This document shows, piece by piece, positions 53,730 to 63,213 of a stretch of 64,000 bases of DNA. The position numbers and the translations under genes are program-made. The DNA lies in assembly GCA_963695985.1 (NCBI GenBank), contig CAVOIC010000004.1:131004-195003 (forward strand), in the 5' to 3' direction. The notes beneath the pieces were generated by a model. That model had not been told where the DNA came from. It worked only from the letters and a program-made list of their open reading frames with translations, and searched no databases. Position 1 is the stretch's first letter, and each line of letters begins with the position of its first letter. The stretch comes from DATBVX01 sp963695985. GTDB lineage: Bacteria; Pseudomonadota; Gammaproteobacteria; Steroidobacterales; Steroidobacteraceae.

Positions 53730-56700
53730 TCAGCGGGGTTCGGGACTCGGCACCGGCCGCGGATGGGCCGTCAGCACGCGCGAGACCTTCGGACCCAGCC
53801 AGCGTTCGAAGTCGTCGATCAGGGTGAAGGCCGCCGGCACGATCACCAGCGTCAGTGCGGTGGAGGTGATCAGTCCGCCCATCACGGCCACGGCCATCGG
53901 CGCGCGGAACGAGGAATCGCCACCCATGCCAATCGCGACCGGCAGCATGCCGGCGACCATCGCCACCGTCGTCATCACGATCGGACGCGCGCGCTTGTGG
54001 CCCGCTTCGAGCAGCGCCGTCACGCGGTCCTTGCCGGCGCGCATCTCCTCAATCGCAAAGTCCACGAGCAGAATCGAATTCTTGGCGACGATGCCCATCA
54101 GCATCAGGAAGCCGATGACCACGGGCAGCGACATCGGGAATCCCACGAGCATCAACGCGAGCGAGGCGCCGCCGATCGACAGCGGCAGCGCGGAGAGGAT
54201 CGTGATCGGCTGGAACACACGGGCGAACAGCAGCACCAGCACCGCGAACACCATCAGCACGCCGGTGAACATGGCAATGGCGAAATTGGTGAACAGCTCC
54301 TTCATCACCTCGGCGTTGCCGACTTCCACCAGGCGCACGCCCTCGGGCAGGTGGCTCAGCGTCGGCAGAGCCTTGATCTTCTTCATCCCCTCGCCGAGCT
54401 CTACGCCGTTCAGATCCGCTTCGAGCGCGATGCGCCGGCTTTGGTTGTAGCGGCGCACGCGTACCGGTCCTTCGCCAAAGCTGATATCCGCGACCGCCTT
54501 CAACGGGACCGGTGCCCCGGAAGCGGTGGGTACAGGGAGGTTCTCGAGCGTCGTGAGATCCCGACGCGCGCTTTCGATCAGGCTGACGCGAATTGGGATC
54601 TGCCGGTCGGACAGGGAGAACTTTGGTCCACTCTGCGGTAGGTCACCCAGCGTTGCGATCTTGATCGTCTGACTGATGCTCGCGACATTCACGCCGAGCT
54701 CGGCTGCCAGGTCGAGCCGTGGCCGGATGATGATCTCCGGCCGTGGCAGGTCGCCGTTGATGCGTGGCTCGCGCAGCTCCTTCAGCGTGCGCATTTCGTC
54801 GACGACCTGCTTTGCGGTGCGATCGACCAGTGCGGGATCATCGCCCGTCAGGTAGACGGTGATATCGCGCCCATACCCGGCGCCGGACTGGTTCTGGAAG
54901 TTGATGCGCGCATCCGGAACCCGGCGCAACTCCTTCATGACCCGCTCCTCCCACTGCTTCTGCGTGATGTTGCGCTGCTCGCGGGGGACCAACGAAATGT
55001 AGATGTTGGCGATGCGCACCTCGCCGGTCTCGTCCGCGCCGATGCTTTCCACGATATCGGTCACTTCGGGCTGCCGCTTGAGAATTTCGTACGCTGCAGC
55101 GGACACGCCCGCGGTTTCCTCGAGCTGCACGCCCGGAGGCAGCTCGATGTGGAGCTGTGAGCTGGCGAGATCGGCGTCGGGCACGAACGAGGTCGGGAGC
55201 ATCGCGAGCATGCCGATCGAAACGATGAAGAACACGACGCCGCCGGCAAGCGTGAGCCAGCGATGCTTGACGCACCAGCGCAGCTTCTCCAGGTACCAGG
55301 TCATGATCGGCCCATCGCCATGGATCCTGACGTTTTCGGCCTTGAGCGTGTAGGCCGCGACCACAGGTGTGATCAGGCGCGCGACCAGCAGCGAGAAGAA
55401 CACCGCCGCGGCCACTGTCAGGCCGAACTGAATGAAGTACTGGCCCGTGATCCCGGGCATGAAGCTCACCGGCAGGAACACGGCAATGATCGTCGAGGAG
55501 GTCGCGACCACGGCGAGGCCGATTTCGTCGGCCGCATCGAGCGCGGCCTTGTAGCCGGTCTTGCCCTGTGCGCATATGGCGCACGATGTTCTCGATCTCG
55601 ACGATCGCATCGTCGACCAGCACGCCCGCGACCAGCGAGAGCGCCAGCAGGCTGATCTCGTTGAGCGTGAAGCCCATCCATTGCATGAACGCGAAGGTCG
55701 GAATGGCCGAGAGCGGAATGGCGAGCGCCGAAATTGCGGTGGCACGCCAGTCGCGCAGGAAGAACCACACCACCACCACGGCCAGGATGGAGCCCTCGAT
55801 CAGCGCTTCGATGGCCGACTTGTACATGCGCTTCGTGTAGTCGACCGTGGTGAAGACGACCTTCATCTTCACCTGCGGGTAATCTTTGGCGATCTTCGCG
55901 ATCTCGGCAGTGACCGCGTCCATCACCGCGACGTCGGAAGAGCCCTTGGACCGAAGGATACCGAACGTCGTTGCATTGCGACCATTGAGGCGCGAGACGC
56001 TGCGGATCTCCGCCACACCATCGCGCACGTCCGCGATATCGCTGAGGCGCGCGACTCTGCCACCGGGTAGAGTAGATGCGCGTCTGGCCGAGCTGCAGCG
56101 CGCTCTGGGCGCCGCCGAGCACGCGGATCGACTGTTCGCCGCCGCCGACCTGCAGGCGACCGCCGGGCGCATCGAGGTTGACCTGGCGCAGCTGCTGATT
56201 GACCTCTACCGCGGTCAACCCCAGTGCCTGCATGCGCCCGGGATCGAGCTCGACCCGGATCTCACGGTTCACTCCGCCGCCGCGCTGCACCTGTGCGACG
56301 CCGTTGAGTGCGAGCAGTCGCTTGGTCACCGCATTGTCGACGAACCAGCTGAGCTCCTCTTCGGTCATGTCGGTGGTGCTGACGGCGTAGTAGACAAAGG
56401 CACCGCCTTCGACGTCGACTCGCTGCACCAGCGGCTCATCGATGCCCTCGGGGAGATCGCTGCGCACCTTGGCGACGGCATCGCGCACATCGCTCACCGC
56501 GCGGTCGACCGGTGTGCCGATCTGGAACTCGATATAGACGAACGCGGCACCTTCCAGCGCGGCCGACGTGATGTCCTTGACGTTGCCAACGCTCGCGACC
56601 GAGCCCTCGATCTTCTGAATGATCTGCGTTTCGATTTCGGTCGGCGCGGCGCCGGGCTGATTGACCGTGATCTCGACCAGCGGAAAGGAGATGTCCGGGC

Positions 56701-56815
56701 TCAGGTTGATCGGCAGCCGGATGAAGGCGATGGTGCCCATGAAAAAGAGCACGACGAACAGCACCACGGGCGGCACCGGGTGCTTGATGGCCCACGCAGA
56801 GATGTTCTTGATCAT
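53730..56815 (-). pseudogene. RND-family efflux transporter, two frame disruptions
   Basis: Joined length about 1,028 residues, normal for the family. Landmarks: N-terminal TM (PVPPVVLFVVLFFMGTIAFI), porter domains (AAPTEIETQIIQKIEGSVAS), the proton-relay helix LVAGVLVDDAIVEIENIVRH, and the C-terminal TM bundle (GFLMLMGIVAKNSILLVDFA). The frame changes near 56066-56074 (after TRIYS; reading resumes at LPGGRVARLSDIADV) and near 55564-55575 (after IVRHMR; resumes at QGKTGYKAALDAA). Each break is explained by one extra base (or two missing). All other residues look intact, so this may be a sequence error. Forms an operon with the adaptor gene (4-bp overlap); no outer-membrane channel gene is nearby. 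Confidence 0.88.
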
Positions 56816-58011
56816 TTGCCGGCCTGCTGCGCCGCCTGCGGCGCCAGTTCCACGAGCTCGCCTTCGCGCAGGAAGCCGCCCGCCATCGCGATCACCTGTT
56901 CGCTGCCATTGAGCCCTTCACCGATGACGACGCCGGTTCGCGTGGTATCGGCAACCCGGACGGCGCGGCGCTCGACTTTCTTGTCACCGTTTACGATGTA
57001 GACGTAGCTGCCCTTGAGGTCTGAAAGCACCGCCGTCTGCGGCAGTACCGGGCGTGTCGCATTGCCGACGACGACCCGGCCACGCGCAAAAGCGCCTGGT
57101 CGCAGCGCCGCGTTCTGGCCGAGCGCGATCCGCACCTCGCCGAGTCGCGTCTTCGGATCGATGACCGCGCCGAGGAGCCGCACCTGGCCGCTGAAGGGTG
57201 AGTCGTACCCGGTCAGGTAGACCTCCGCCGGTTGGCCCACCTGCACGCGGGCGAAATCCTGCTCTGCCAGGTCGCCGCGCATCTCGATCTCGCCGCCGCG
57301 GGCAAGGCGAAACAGCGGCTCCCCGCCCGGAGTCGCGCTCTGGCCGAGCTCGGCCGTGCGTGTGAGCACGATGCCGTCGGCCTGCGCGCGAATCTCGGTT
57401 CGATCCAGGCGCGCCTGCATTTCCGCGAGCTGTGCAGCCGCCACGTTCACGCGAGCTTCGTCAGTGACCGCGGCAGCGCGGCGCCTCTCTATTTCTTCTG
57501 CCGACAGAGCGCCGGCTGCCTCGACGCCCTTGGCCCGGCCATACTCGGCCTGCGAGAGCGCAGCCTGCGCGCGCGCTTCCTCGAGCGAGGCGGCGAGGCG
57601 CTTGAGCTGGGGCAGCAGGACGGACTGATCGAGCCTCGCCAGCATCTGCCCACGCTTTACGATATCGCCCGCCTCCGCGTAGATCGCGATTACTCGGCCG
57701 CTCTCGCCTTCGGCACCAATCGCTACGTCGTAGCGCGCGAAGATGGCGCCGCTGAAGGTCACGCTCGCGGTGACCGGGGTGACCCGCGGCGTGATCACGG
57801 TGACCAGCGGAATGGATTGCTGCATCAGCGGGGCCGTTTTCGGCGCGGCCGGGGCAGAAAGTCTGGCCCACACGAGGGCGATCGCCACGGCCAATACCAC
57901 CAGGCCCGCCACCCACCACTTCGGCGAGATGCCCCCCAGCCGCTGCAGGCGTGCCCTGAGGCTCCGATCCCGAAAGGGTCGAGCTTCCACCGGTACATGG
58001 TCTCGATTCAT
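56812..58011 (-). CDS. RND efflux periplasmic adaptor (membrane fusion protein)
   Basis: About 399 residues from the ATG at 58011 with AAGG upstream; the longer frame from 58092 would run across the palindrome at 58075. One N-terminal membrane anchor (KWWVAGLVVLAVAIALVWAR). The HlyD/AcrA-type lipoyl halves and hairpin are visible (AIGAEGESGRVIAIYAEAGD, MLARLDQSVLLPQLKRLAAS, LDRTEIRAQADGIVLTRTAE), then the beta-barrel and membrane-proximal domains. Overlaps the transporter gene by 4 bp. Substrate unknown. Confidence 0.92.
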   Translation of the reverse strand: MNRDHVPVEARPFRDRSLRARLQRLGGISPKWWVAGLVVLAVAIALVWARLSAPAAPKTAPLMQQSIPLVTVITPRVTPVTASVTFSGAIFARYDVAIGAEGESGRVIAIYAEAGDIVKRGQMLARLDQSVLLPQLKRLAASLEEARAQAALSQAEYGRAKGVEAAGALSAEEIERRRAAAVTDEARVNVAAAQLAEMQARLDRTEIRAQADGIVLTRTAELGQSATPGGEPLFRLARGGEIEMRGDLAEQDFARVQVGQPAEVYLTGYDSPFSGQVRLLGAVIDPKTRLGEVRIALGQNAALRPGAFARGRVVVGNATRPVLPQTAVLSDLKGSYVYIVNGDKKVERRAVRVADTTRTGVVIGEGLNGSEQVIAMAGGFLREGELVELAPQAAQQAGK

Positions 58012-58407
58012 CGGGGCGACCTTGCGGAGTTCGAATTCTTGTTCGGGCTGAGCATTCACACGGCTATCCTGCGGCACGTTGCGGAGACGCAACGTGGTGC
58101 TAACAAGGAGCCGCGAAGTTTAGCGCGACGTTGCGCAAATTGCCCCTTCGGATGCCAGGGTGGGCCGAGTGGCTCTGAATTGTTGACGAGCGAAAATTTG
58201 CCTTCAGTAGCAGGCAGGTGCGGCTGCTCGTCGCGACCACTTCCTGCCACTTCCGGTGAACCGGGCGCGCTGTCCGTGGTCCACTCGCGACAAGGCACCG
58301 CGCGCCGCCTTGCGGGCGCGATCTCGCATAAAATCGCGACTGGCGGGGCGCAGCGACATCTCGGGTCGGGCAGCAGACCGGGCGGCGATTGAGGGGGGAC
58401 GAGGCTG
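58012..58407. promoter_or_regulatory. Divergent control region of efflux operon and DUF2891 gene
   Basis: About 396 bp with no gene. It holds the 22-bp inverted repeat at 58075-58096, a TTGCGCAA palindrome at 58131-58138, and a -10-like TAAAAT (58329-58334) flanked by CGCGAT (58317-58322) and ATCGCG (58333-58338). Confidence 0.5.
58075..58096. promoter_or_regulatory. Palindromic operator of the efflux operon
   Basis: CACGTTGCG-GAGA-CGCAACGTG: a perfect 9-bp inverted repeat about 64 bp upstream of the adaptor start. The length and spacing suit a TetR-type repressor. A further half-site (ACGTTGCG, about 58128-58135) lies 40-50 bp away. No repressor gene is adjacent. Confidence 0.6.
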
Positions 58408-59607
58408 ATGTACTGCGGTTCAAACCTGATGCGTCTGACGCGTATGACTCTGGCCGCCGCAGCCGTGCTCATTGCGACCGCCGCCTCGGCGACCACGATC
58501 CTCTCGAATCGTGCCTCCGCAATCCCGCGTATGCCTGCGCCGGCACCGCTCGATGTCACCGCGGCTACCCACTTCGCCGAGCTCGCCCTCGCGTGCCTGC
58601 ATCGCGAGTATCCGAACAAGATCTCGCACGTGATGAACAGCGACGCGGACGCACGTCCGCCACGCGAGCTGACGCCCGCGTTCTACGGCTGCTATGACTG
58701 GCATTCGGCGGTGCACGGGCACTGGCTGCTGGTGCGCCTGATCCGGGTCTACCCTGACGCCCCCTTCGTAGTGACGGCCCGTGCGGAGCTGGCTCGGAGC
58801 TTTACCGCCGACAACATCGCGCGCGAGGTGGAGTACCTGCGCGGCGCGGGACGCGACGCCTTCGAGCGTCCTTACGGAATGGCATGGCTGCTGCGCCTCG
58901 CGGCGGAGCTGCGCGAATGGGACGATGAGCAAGGGCGCGCTTGGCTTACCGCTCTGACGCCTCTCGAGTCCGCGGCCGCCGAGCAACTCAAGATCTGGCT
59001 GCCGCAGCTCACGTACCCGATCCGCAGCGGCGAGCACAATCAGACTGCGTTGTCCTTCGGGCTCGTCTGGGACTGGGCCGAAGTGGCGAATGACAGTGGC
59101 ATGCGCACACTCCTCGTCGCCAAGGCGACTCAGTTCTATCAACCGGACAAGCACTGCCCGCTCGCGTTCGAGCCGTCCGGTACCGACTTTCTGTCGCCCT
59201 GCCTGGCCGAAGCGGATTTCATGCGCCGCGTGCTCGACCAGAAACTGTTTTCGCGCTGGCTGTCGCACTTCCTGCCCGGTGCATCGACCACGCGGCCGGA
59301 CCGCTGGCTGAGCCCTGCCATCGTGAGCGACCGCAACGATCCCAAGCTTGCTCACATCGACGGTCTCAACCTGAGCCGCGCGTGGATGCTGGAGGGAATC
59401 GCGAGCGCGCTGCCACCGCGAGATCCACGCGTGAACGTGCTGCTGTTCGTGGCGGCACGCCACCGCCAGGCCGGCCTGCCCGCGGCGCTGGATGCGCCCT
59501 ACGTGGGGAGCCACTGGTTGGGCACGTACGCGGTCTACCTCACGAGCGGCGCGGGGCTTAACGCCGGGCGCCCGCAGGCCCAGCCGGCACCGCGCGCCGG
59601 GATGTAG
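58408..59607 (+). CDS. DUF2891-family exported protein
   Basis: 399 residues from the ATG after a purine-rich site (GAGG, 58397-58403); an alternative Met lies at 58429. Signal peptide to about residue 30. Conserved family segments: FYGCYDWHSAVHGHWLLVRL, AFERPYGMAWLLRLAAELRE, YPIRSGEHNQTALSFGLVWD and FEPSGTDFLSPCLAEADFMR. The alpha-alpha-barrel-like pattern is reminiscent of glycoside hydrolases, but the family has no known reaction. It converges on the CAP-domain gene, ending 7 bp from it. Confidence 0.88.
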   Translation: MYCGSNLMRLTRMTLAAAAVLIATAASATTILSNRASAIPRMPAPAPLDVTAATHFAELALACLHREYPNKISHVMNSDADARPPRELTPAFYGCYDWHSAVHGHWLLVRLIRVYPDAPFVVTARAELARSFTADNIAREVEYLRGAGRDAFERPYGMAWLLRLAAELREWDDEQGRAWLTALTPLESAAAEQLKIWLPQLTYPIRSGEHNQTALSFGLVWDWAEVANDSGMRTLLVAKATQFYQPDKHCPLAFEPSGTDFLSPCLAEADFMRRVLDQKLFSRWLSHFLPGASTTRPDRWLSPAIVSDRNDPKLAHIDGLNLSRAWMLEGIASALPPRDPRVNVLLFVAARHRQAGLPAALDAPYVGSHWLGTYAVYLTSGAGLNAGRPQAQPAPRAGM

Positions 59608-59614
59608 CCGCTCT

Positions 59615-60439
59615 TCAGCGGGGCGTGGCGAACACCTGCGTCCAGTAGATACCGTCCTCGCTCGCCGGATTGACCGCATACCCGATGCCCATCGCGGTGA
59701 AGTCAGGATTCATGAGGTTGGCGCAGTGCGTTGGGCTTTCGATCCAGCCGTGGACGACTTCTTCCGCACTTGGTGCATTAGCCGCCACGTTCTCACCTAC
59801 CTTGCGCCACACATAGCCCACGCGTGAGACCCGCTGCGCCACGGTGCTGCCGTCGCTCCCTGGGTGGCCCATGTGGCTGTGCTGCGCCATGTCGAGTGAA
59901 TGCCCCAGCGCCGCCCGGTCGAGCATGGCGTCGAGCACGAGCGGACGCGCGGCTGCGAAGGCCACACTGCCGCACTTTCGCGCTTGTGATCGCGCCCGAT
60001 TCACCAGCTCAAGGGCGTGCCGGCGGACTGCTGGCGCGTCCTGTGGCCGCGGCAGGTCGAAGAGCGTCGCCAATACGATCCACGTGTCCTGGCCGCGCAC
60101 GGCGATGCCGACGCGCCGGAAATCGGCGTTGAGGATCTCGGTGCAGAAGCGCTCGGTGATGGCCCGGCTCAGCGCACGCTCATCCGCCGCGTCGGCGACA
60201 GCGAGCGAGGCCGACAGGCGCGCGTGAAAGTGCGCGTCCTCGATGGCGTCGGCAAGGCGCGTCCCGCGTGCCATGTCGAGCGCCACGTCGTCGAGCGCCG
60301 CGTCGCGCGCCAGCGCGGCGCTCAGGCCCGGCCTGCCATCACAGCCTTGCTGGCGCGCGGCCGACAGCGCAGCGAGGACCGAGCCGTCGGAAAGGGCTGG
60401 CGCCAGGGCGACGGCGAGAATCACAACGAGTGCGGGCAC
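59615..60439 (-). CDS. Exported CAP-domain protein, possibly two CAP-like halves
   Basis: 274 residues from a GTG, with a signal peptide (ALVVILAVALAPALS). The C-terminal half is a typical CAP/SCP domain (LGHSLDMAQHSHMGHPGSDG, VGENVAANAPSAEEVVHGWI, SPTHCANLMNPDFTAMGIGY, YWTQVFATPR). The N-terminal half (ALDDVALDMARGTRLADAIE; FRRVGIAVRGQDTWIVLATL) has the same order of elements in degenerate form. CAP proteins act outside the cell, often in interactions; bacterial roles are unclear. 24 bp after it upstream lies mmsA on the same strand. Confidence 0.85.
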   Translation of the reverse strand: MPALVVILAVALAPALSDGSVLAALSAARQQGCDGRPGLSAALARDAALDDVALDMARGTRLADAIEDAHFHARLSASLAVADAADERALSRAITERFCTEILNADFRRVGIAVRGQDTWIVLATLFDLPRPQDAPAVRRHALELVNRARSQARKCGSVAFAAARPLVLDAMLDRAALGHSLDMAQHSHMGHPGSDGSTVAQRVSRVGYVWRKVGENVAANAPSAEEVVHGWIESPTHCANLMNPDFTAMGIGYAVNPASEDGIYWTQVFATPR

Positions 60440-60463
60440 GGTTCGAGTCGAGGTGCGCGATAT

Positions 60464-61996
60464 CTATTTCATCGTCGGAAGGTTGTAATCCGTGCTGCCC
60501 GCGCCGCTGTCTCGCCAGCGCGCGGTCACGGTCTTGAGGCGCGTGTAGAACCGCACTCCGTCCTGCCCGTGAACGTGCAGCGCGCCAAAGAGCGAACGCT
60601 TCCAGCCACCGAAGCTGTGGAAGGCCATCGGCACCGGGAGGGGGACATTGACGCCCACCATGCCAGCCTGCGCGAAGTGGCAGAAGCGCCGTGCCACCGC
60701 GCCATCGCGCGTGAAGATCGAAGCCCCGTTGCCATATTCGTGCGCATTCACGAGTTCCAGCGCACGCTCGAAGTCCGGTACCCGAACCACAACCAGGACC
60801 GGGCCAAAGATCTCCTCTTTGTAGACGTGCATCTGCGGCGTGACTTCGTCGAACAGGCTGGCGCCGAGGAAAAAGCCGCCGGGATGCGTGGGCACGGTGA
60901 GGCTGCGCCCGTCGACGACGAGCCGCGCGCCTTCCTGCACGCCCAGTTCGATGTACCCGCGTACGCGCTCGAGATGCTCGCGCGTTACGAGCGGTCCCAT
61001 CTCGACCGTTGGGTCGTCTCCGGGTCCAACCACGAGGCGTGCGATCTGCGCCTGCAATTCGGCGAGCAACCGGTCGCCCGCGGCGCCCACCGCGATGGCT
61101 GCAGAAACGGCCATACAGCGCTCACCCGCGGAACCGAATGCCGCCCCCATCAGCGCTTGCGCCGCCAGGCGCGCATCGGCATCCGGCATGACGACCAGGT
61201 GATTCTTCGCGCCACCGAGTGCCTGCACACGTTTGCCGTGCGCGGAGGCCGTGCGATACACGTGCTCGGCGACCGGGGTCGAGCCGACGAAGCTCACAGC
61301 CGCCACGTCGGGATGCGTGAGCAACGCATCGACCGCGACCCGGTCGCCATTCACTACGTTCAGCACTGCGGCCGGCGCTCCAGCTTCGAGCAGCAGCTCG
61401 GCGAGCCGCAGCGGACAGCCCGGATCCTTCTCTGAAGGTTTCAGCACAAACGTGTTGCCGCAGGCGAGCGCGATCGGAAACATCCACAGCGGCACCATTG
61501 CCGGGAAATTGAACGGCGTGATGCCTGCGCATACTCCCACCGGCTGGCGCAACGACCACGAATCGATGCCGCCGCCCACGGTGTCTGAGAACTCACCCTT
61601 GAGCAGATGCGGTATGCCGCAGGCGAACTCGACTACTTCGATGCCGCGAGCGAGCTCGCCACGCGCATCCGCGACTGTCTTACCGTGCTGGCTGCTGATG
61701 AGGCGTGCCAGCTCCTCGGCATGCGCTTCGAGGAGTGCCTTGAAGCGAAACATGACGCGTGCGCGTTGCAGCGCTGGTGTCTCCATCCACGCCGGCAGCG
61801 CGGCACGCGCGGCGGTGACCGCGGCCTGGACCTCGGATGCCGATGCAAAAGCAACCTGCGCGCTCATCGCACCGGTTGCAGGATCAAATACCGGGCCGCT
61901 GCGGCCCGCAGCGCCCGGGACCACACGCCCCCCGATGTGATGGCCGAGCGTTCGCACGGGTGTGGTGGGTGCAGCGCGTTGGGTTGCCGACTCCAT
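60464..61996 (-). CDS. mmsA: CoA-acylating methylmalonate-semialdehyde dehydrogenase
   Basis: 510 residues, the normal length. Aldehyde-dehydrogenase fold with catalytic Cys in FGSAGERCMAVSAAIAVG, and MmsA-type segments GVCAGITPFNFPAMVPLWMF, FVGSTPVAEHVYRTASAHGK, RVQALGGAKNHLVVMPDADA and PLPVPMAFHSFGGWKRSLFG. It oxidises methylmalonate or malonate semialdehyde to propionyl- or acetyl-CoA in valine and inositol/beta-alanine catabolism. No other valine-pathway gene is in the window. Confidence 0.93.
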   Translation of the reverse strand: MESATQRAAPTTPVRTLGHHIGGRVVPGAAGRSGPVFDPATGAMSAQVAFASASEVQAAVTAARAALPAWMETPALQRARVMFRFKALLEAHAEELARLISSQHGKTVADARGELARGIEVVEFACGIPHLLKGEFSDTVGGGIDSWSLRQPVGVCAGITPFNFPAMVPLWMFPIALACGNTFVLKPSEKDPGCPLRLAELLLEAGAPAAVLNVVNGDRVAVDALLTHPDVAAVSFVGSTPVAEHVYRTASAHGKRVQALGGAKNHLVVMPDADARLAAQALMGAAFGSAGERCMAVSAAIAVGAAGDRLLAELQAQIARLVVGPGDDPTVEMGPLVTREHLERVRGYIELGVQEGARLVVDGRSLTVPTHPGGFFLGASLFDEVTPQMHVYKEEIFGPVLVVVRVPDFERALELVNAHEYGNGASIFTRDGAVARRFCHFAQAGMVGVNVPLPVPMAFHSFGGWKRSLFGALHVHGQDGVRFYTRLKTVTARWRDSGAGSTDYNLPTMK

Positions 61997-62153
61997 GGCG
62001 GCACGGTGGCGCGGCCGCCCGCGACCGTCAAGTGCAGCAGGTCAGTTGTTCGAGCCGGTACCTGACTGCACGATATGTCGGGTACCCTGAAGCACGTCGC
62101 CGTCACTCGCCTTCAGGGCGTGCGGCCTCGGAATCATGCGGGAGGGGTGAGCT

Positions 62154-63212
62154 ATGCAGGATGTCCGACTGACCAGTCTCGCGCACGGTGGCGGGTGCGG
62201 ATGCAAGCTCGCCCCGGCGGTCCTGCAGCAGCTTCTGGCGGACCAGCCCGTCGCGGCGGCCTTTTCGCGCCTGCTGGTCGGAACGGAGACCGGCGACGAC
62301 GCGGCCGTCTGGTTGCTCGACGGCGACACGTGCGTGATCGCGACGACGGATTTCTTCATGCCGATCGTCGATGACCCTGCGGACTTCGGGCGCATCGCGG
62401 CGGCCAACGCCATGTCAGACATCTACGCCATGGGCGGTCGGCCGATCATGGCGCTCGCCATCCTCGGCATGCCGCTCGGCAAGGTCCCACCCGAGGTCGT
62501 GCGCGACATCCTGCGCGGCGGGTCGGAGATGTGCGAGCGCGCGGGCATTCCGGTCGCGGGTGGCCATTCGATTGACGCGCCCGAGCCGATTTACGGCCTT
62601 GCCGTGGTTGGCACGTGCGCGCGGCGCGAGATTCGCCGCAACTGCGGCGCGCAGCCGGGCGATGTGCTTATCCTTACCAAGCCGATCGGCGTCGGCGTCT
62701 ACTCGGCCGCGATCAAGCGCGAGGCACTGGGCCCGGTCGGCTATGCCGAGATGGTTGCAACGACGACGCAACTCAATACTGTTGGCGCGGATCTCGCGCG
62801 CGAGCCTGCAGTGCATGCCATGACCGACGTGACAGGGTTCGGTCTGCTTGGGCACGGGCTGGGGATGGCGCGTGGCTCGAAGTTGCGCCTCGTGCTGAGC
62901 GTAGATGACATCCCGCTTCTCGCGCGGGCGGCGGATCTTGCGCAGCAAGGCTTCGTGACCGGAGCCTCGCAGCGCAACTGGGCGAGCTACGGCCGGGAGG
63001 TCGAGCTCCCGCAGGGCTTCCCCGACTGGCGGCAGGCCCTGCTCACCGATCCGCAGACTTCGGGCGGCCTGCTCGTGGCCGTGGCGCCCGAGCGTGCCGC
63101 GGCGGTGCTGCGGACGATCCAGGACGCCGGCTATCCTGCTGCGCGAGTGATCGGGCGGGCGCAGCCGGGCGAGAGCGGGATCACAGTGGCTGATTCGGGG
63201 CGGGAGCATTGA
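62154..63212 (+). CDS. selD: Selenide, water dikinase
   Basis: 352 residues with GGGAGGGG before the ATG. It makes selenophosphate from selenide and ATP for selenocysteine or 2-selenouridine synthesis. The active site HGGGCGCKLAPAV has Cys (TGC), not Sec, at the catalytic position, and the paired Lys. Further family segments: TETGDDAAVWLLDGDTCVIA, ATTDFFMPIVDDPADFGRIA, NAMSDIYAMGGRPIMALAIL, MTDVTGFGLLGHGLGMARGS. The flavoprotein gene follows after 1 bp. Confidence 0.95.
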   Translation: MQDVRLTSLAHGGGCGCKLAPAVLQQLLADQPVAAAFSRLLVGTETGDDAAVWLLDGDTCVIATTDFFMPIVDDPADFGRIAAANAMSDIYAMGGRPIMALAILGMPLGKVPPEVVRDILRGGSEMCERAGIPVAGGHSIDAPEPIYGLAVVGTCARREIRRNCGAQPGDVLILTKPIGVGVYSAAIKREALGPVGYAEMVATTTQLNTVGADLAREPAVHAMTDVTGFGLLGHGLGMARGSKLRLVLSVDDIPLLARAADLAQQGFVTGASQRNWASYGREVELPQGFPDWRQALLTDPQTSGGLLVAVAPERAAAVLRTIQDAGYPAARVIGRAQPGESGITVADSGREH

Positions 63213-63213
63213 C

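Noticed and set aside
53682..54641. 319-residue plus-strand open frame over the RND gene
   Set aside because: His/Arg/Gln-rich shadow of the transporter frame.
60017..61435. 472-residue open frame antisense to the CAP and mmsA genes
   Set aside because: It crosses two real genes and their junction and has shadow-frame composition; no motif.
62154..63212. SelD as a selenoprotein with in-frame TGA
   Set aside because: The catalytic position is TGC (Cys) and the frame has no internal TGA.
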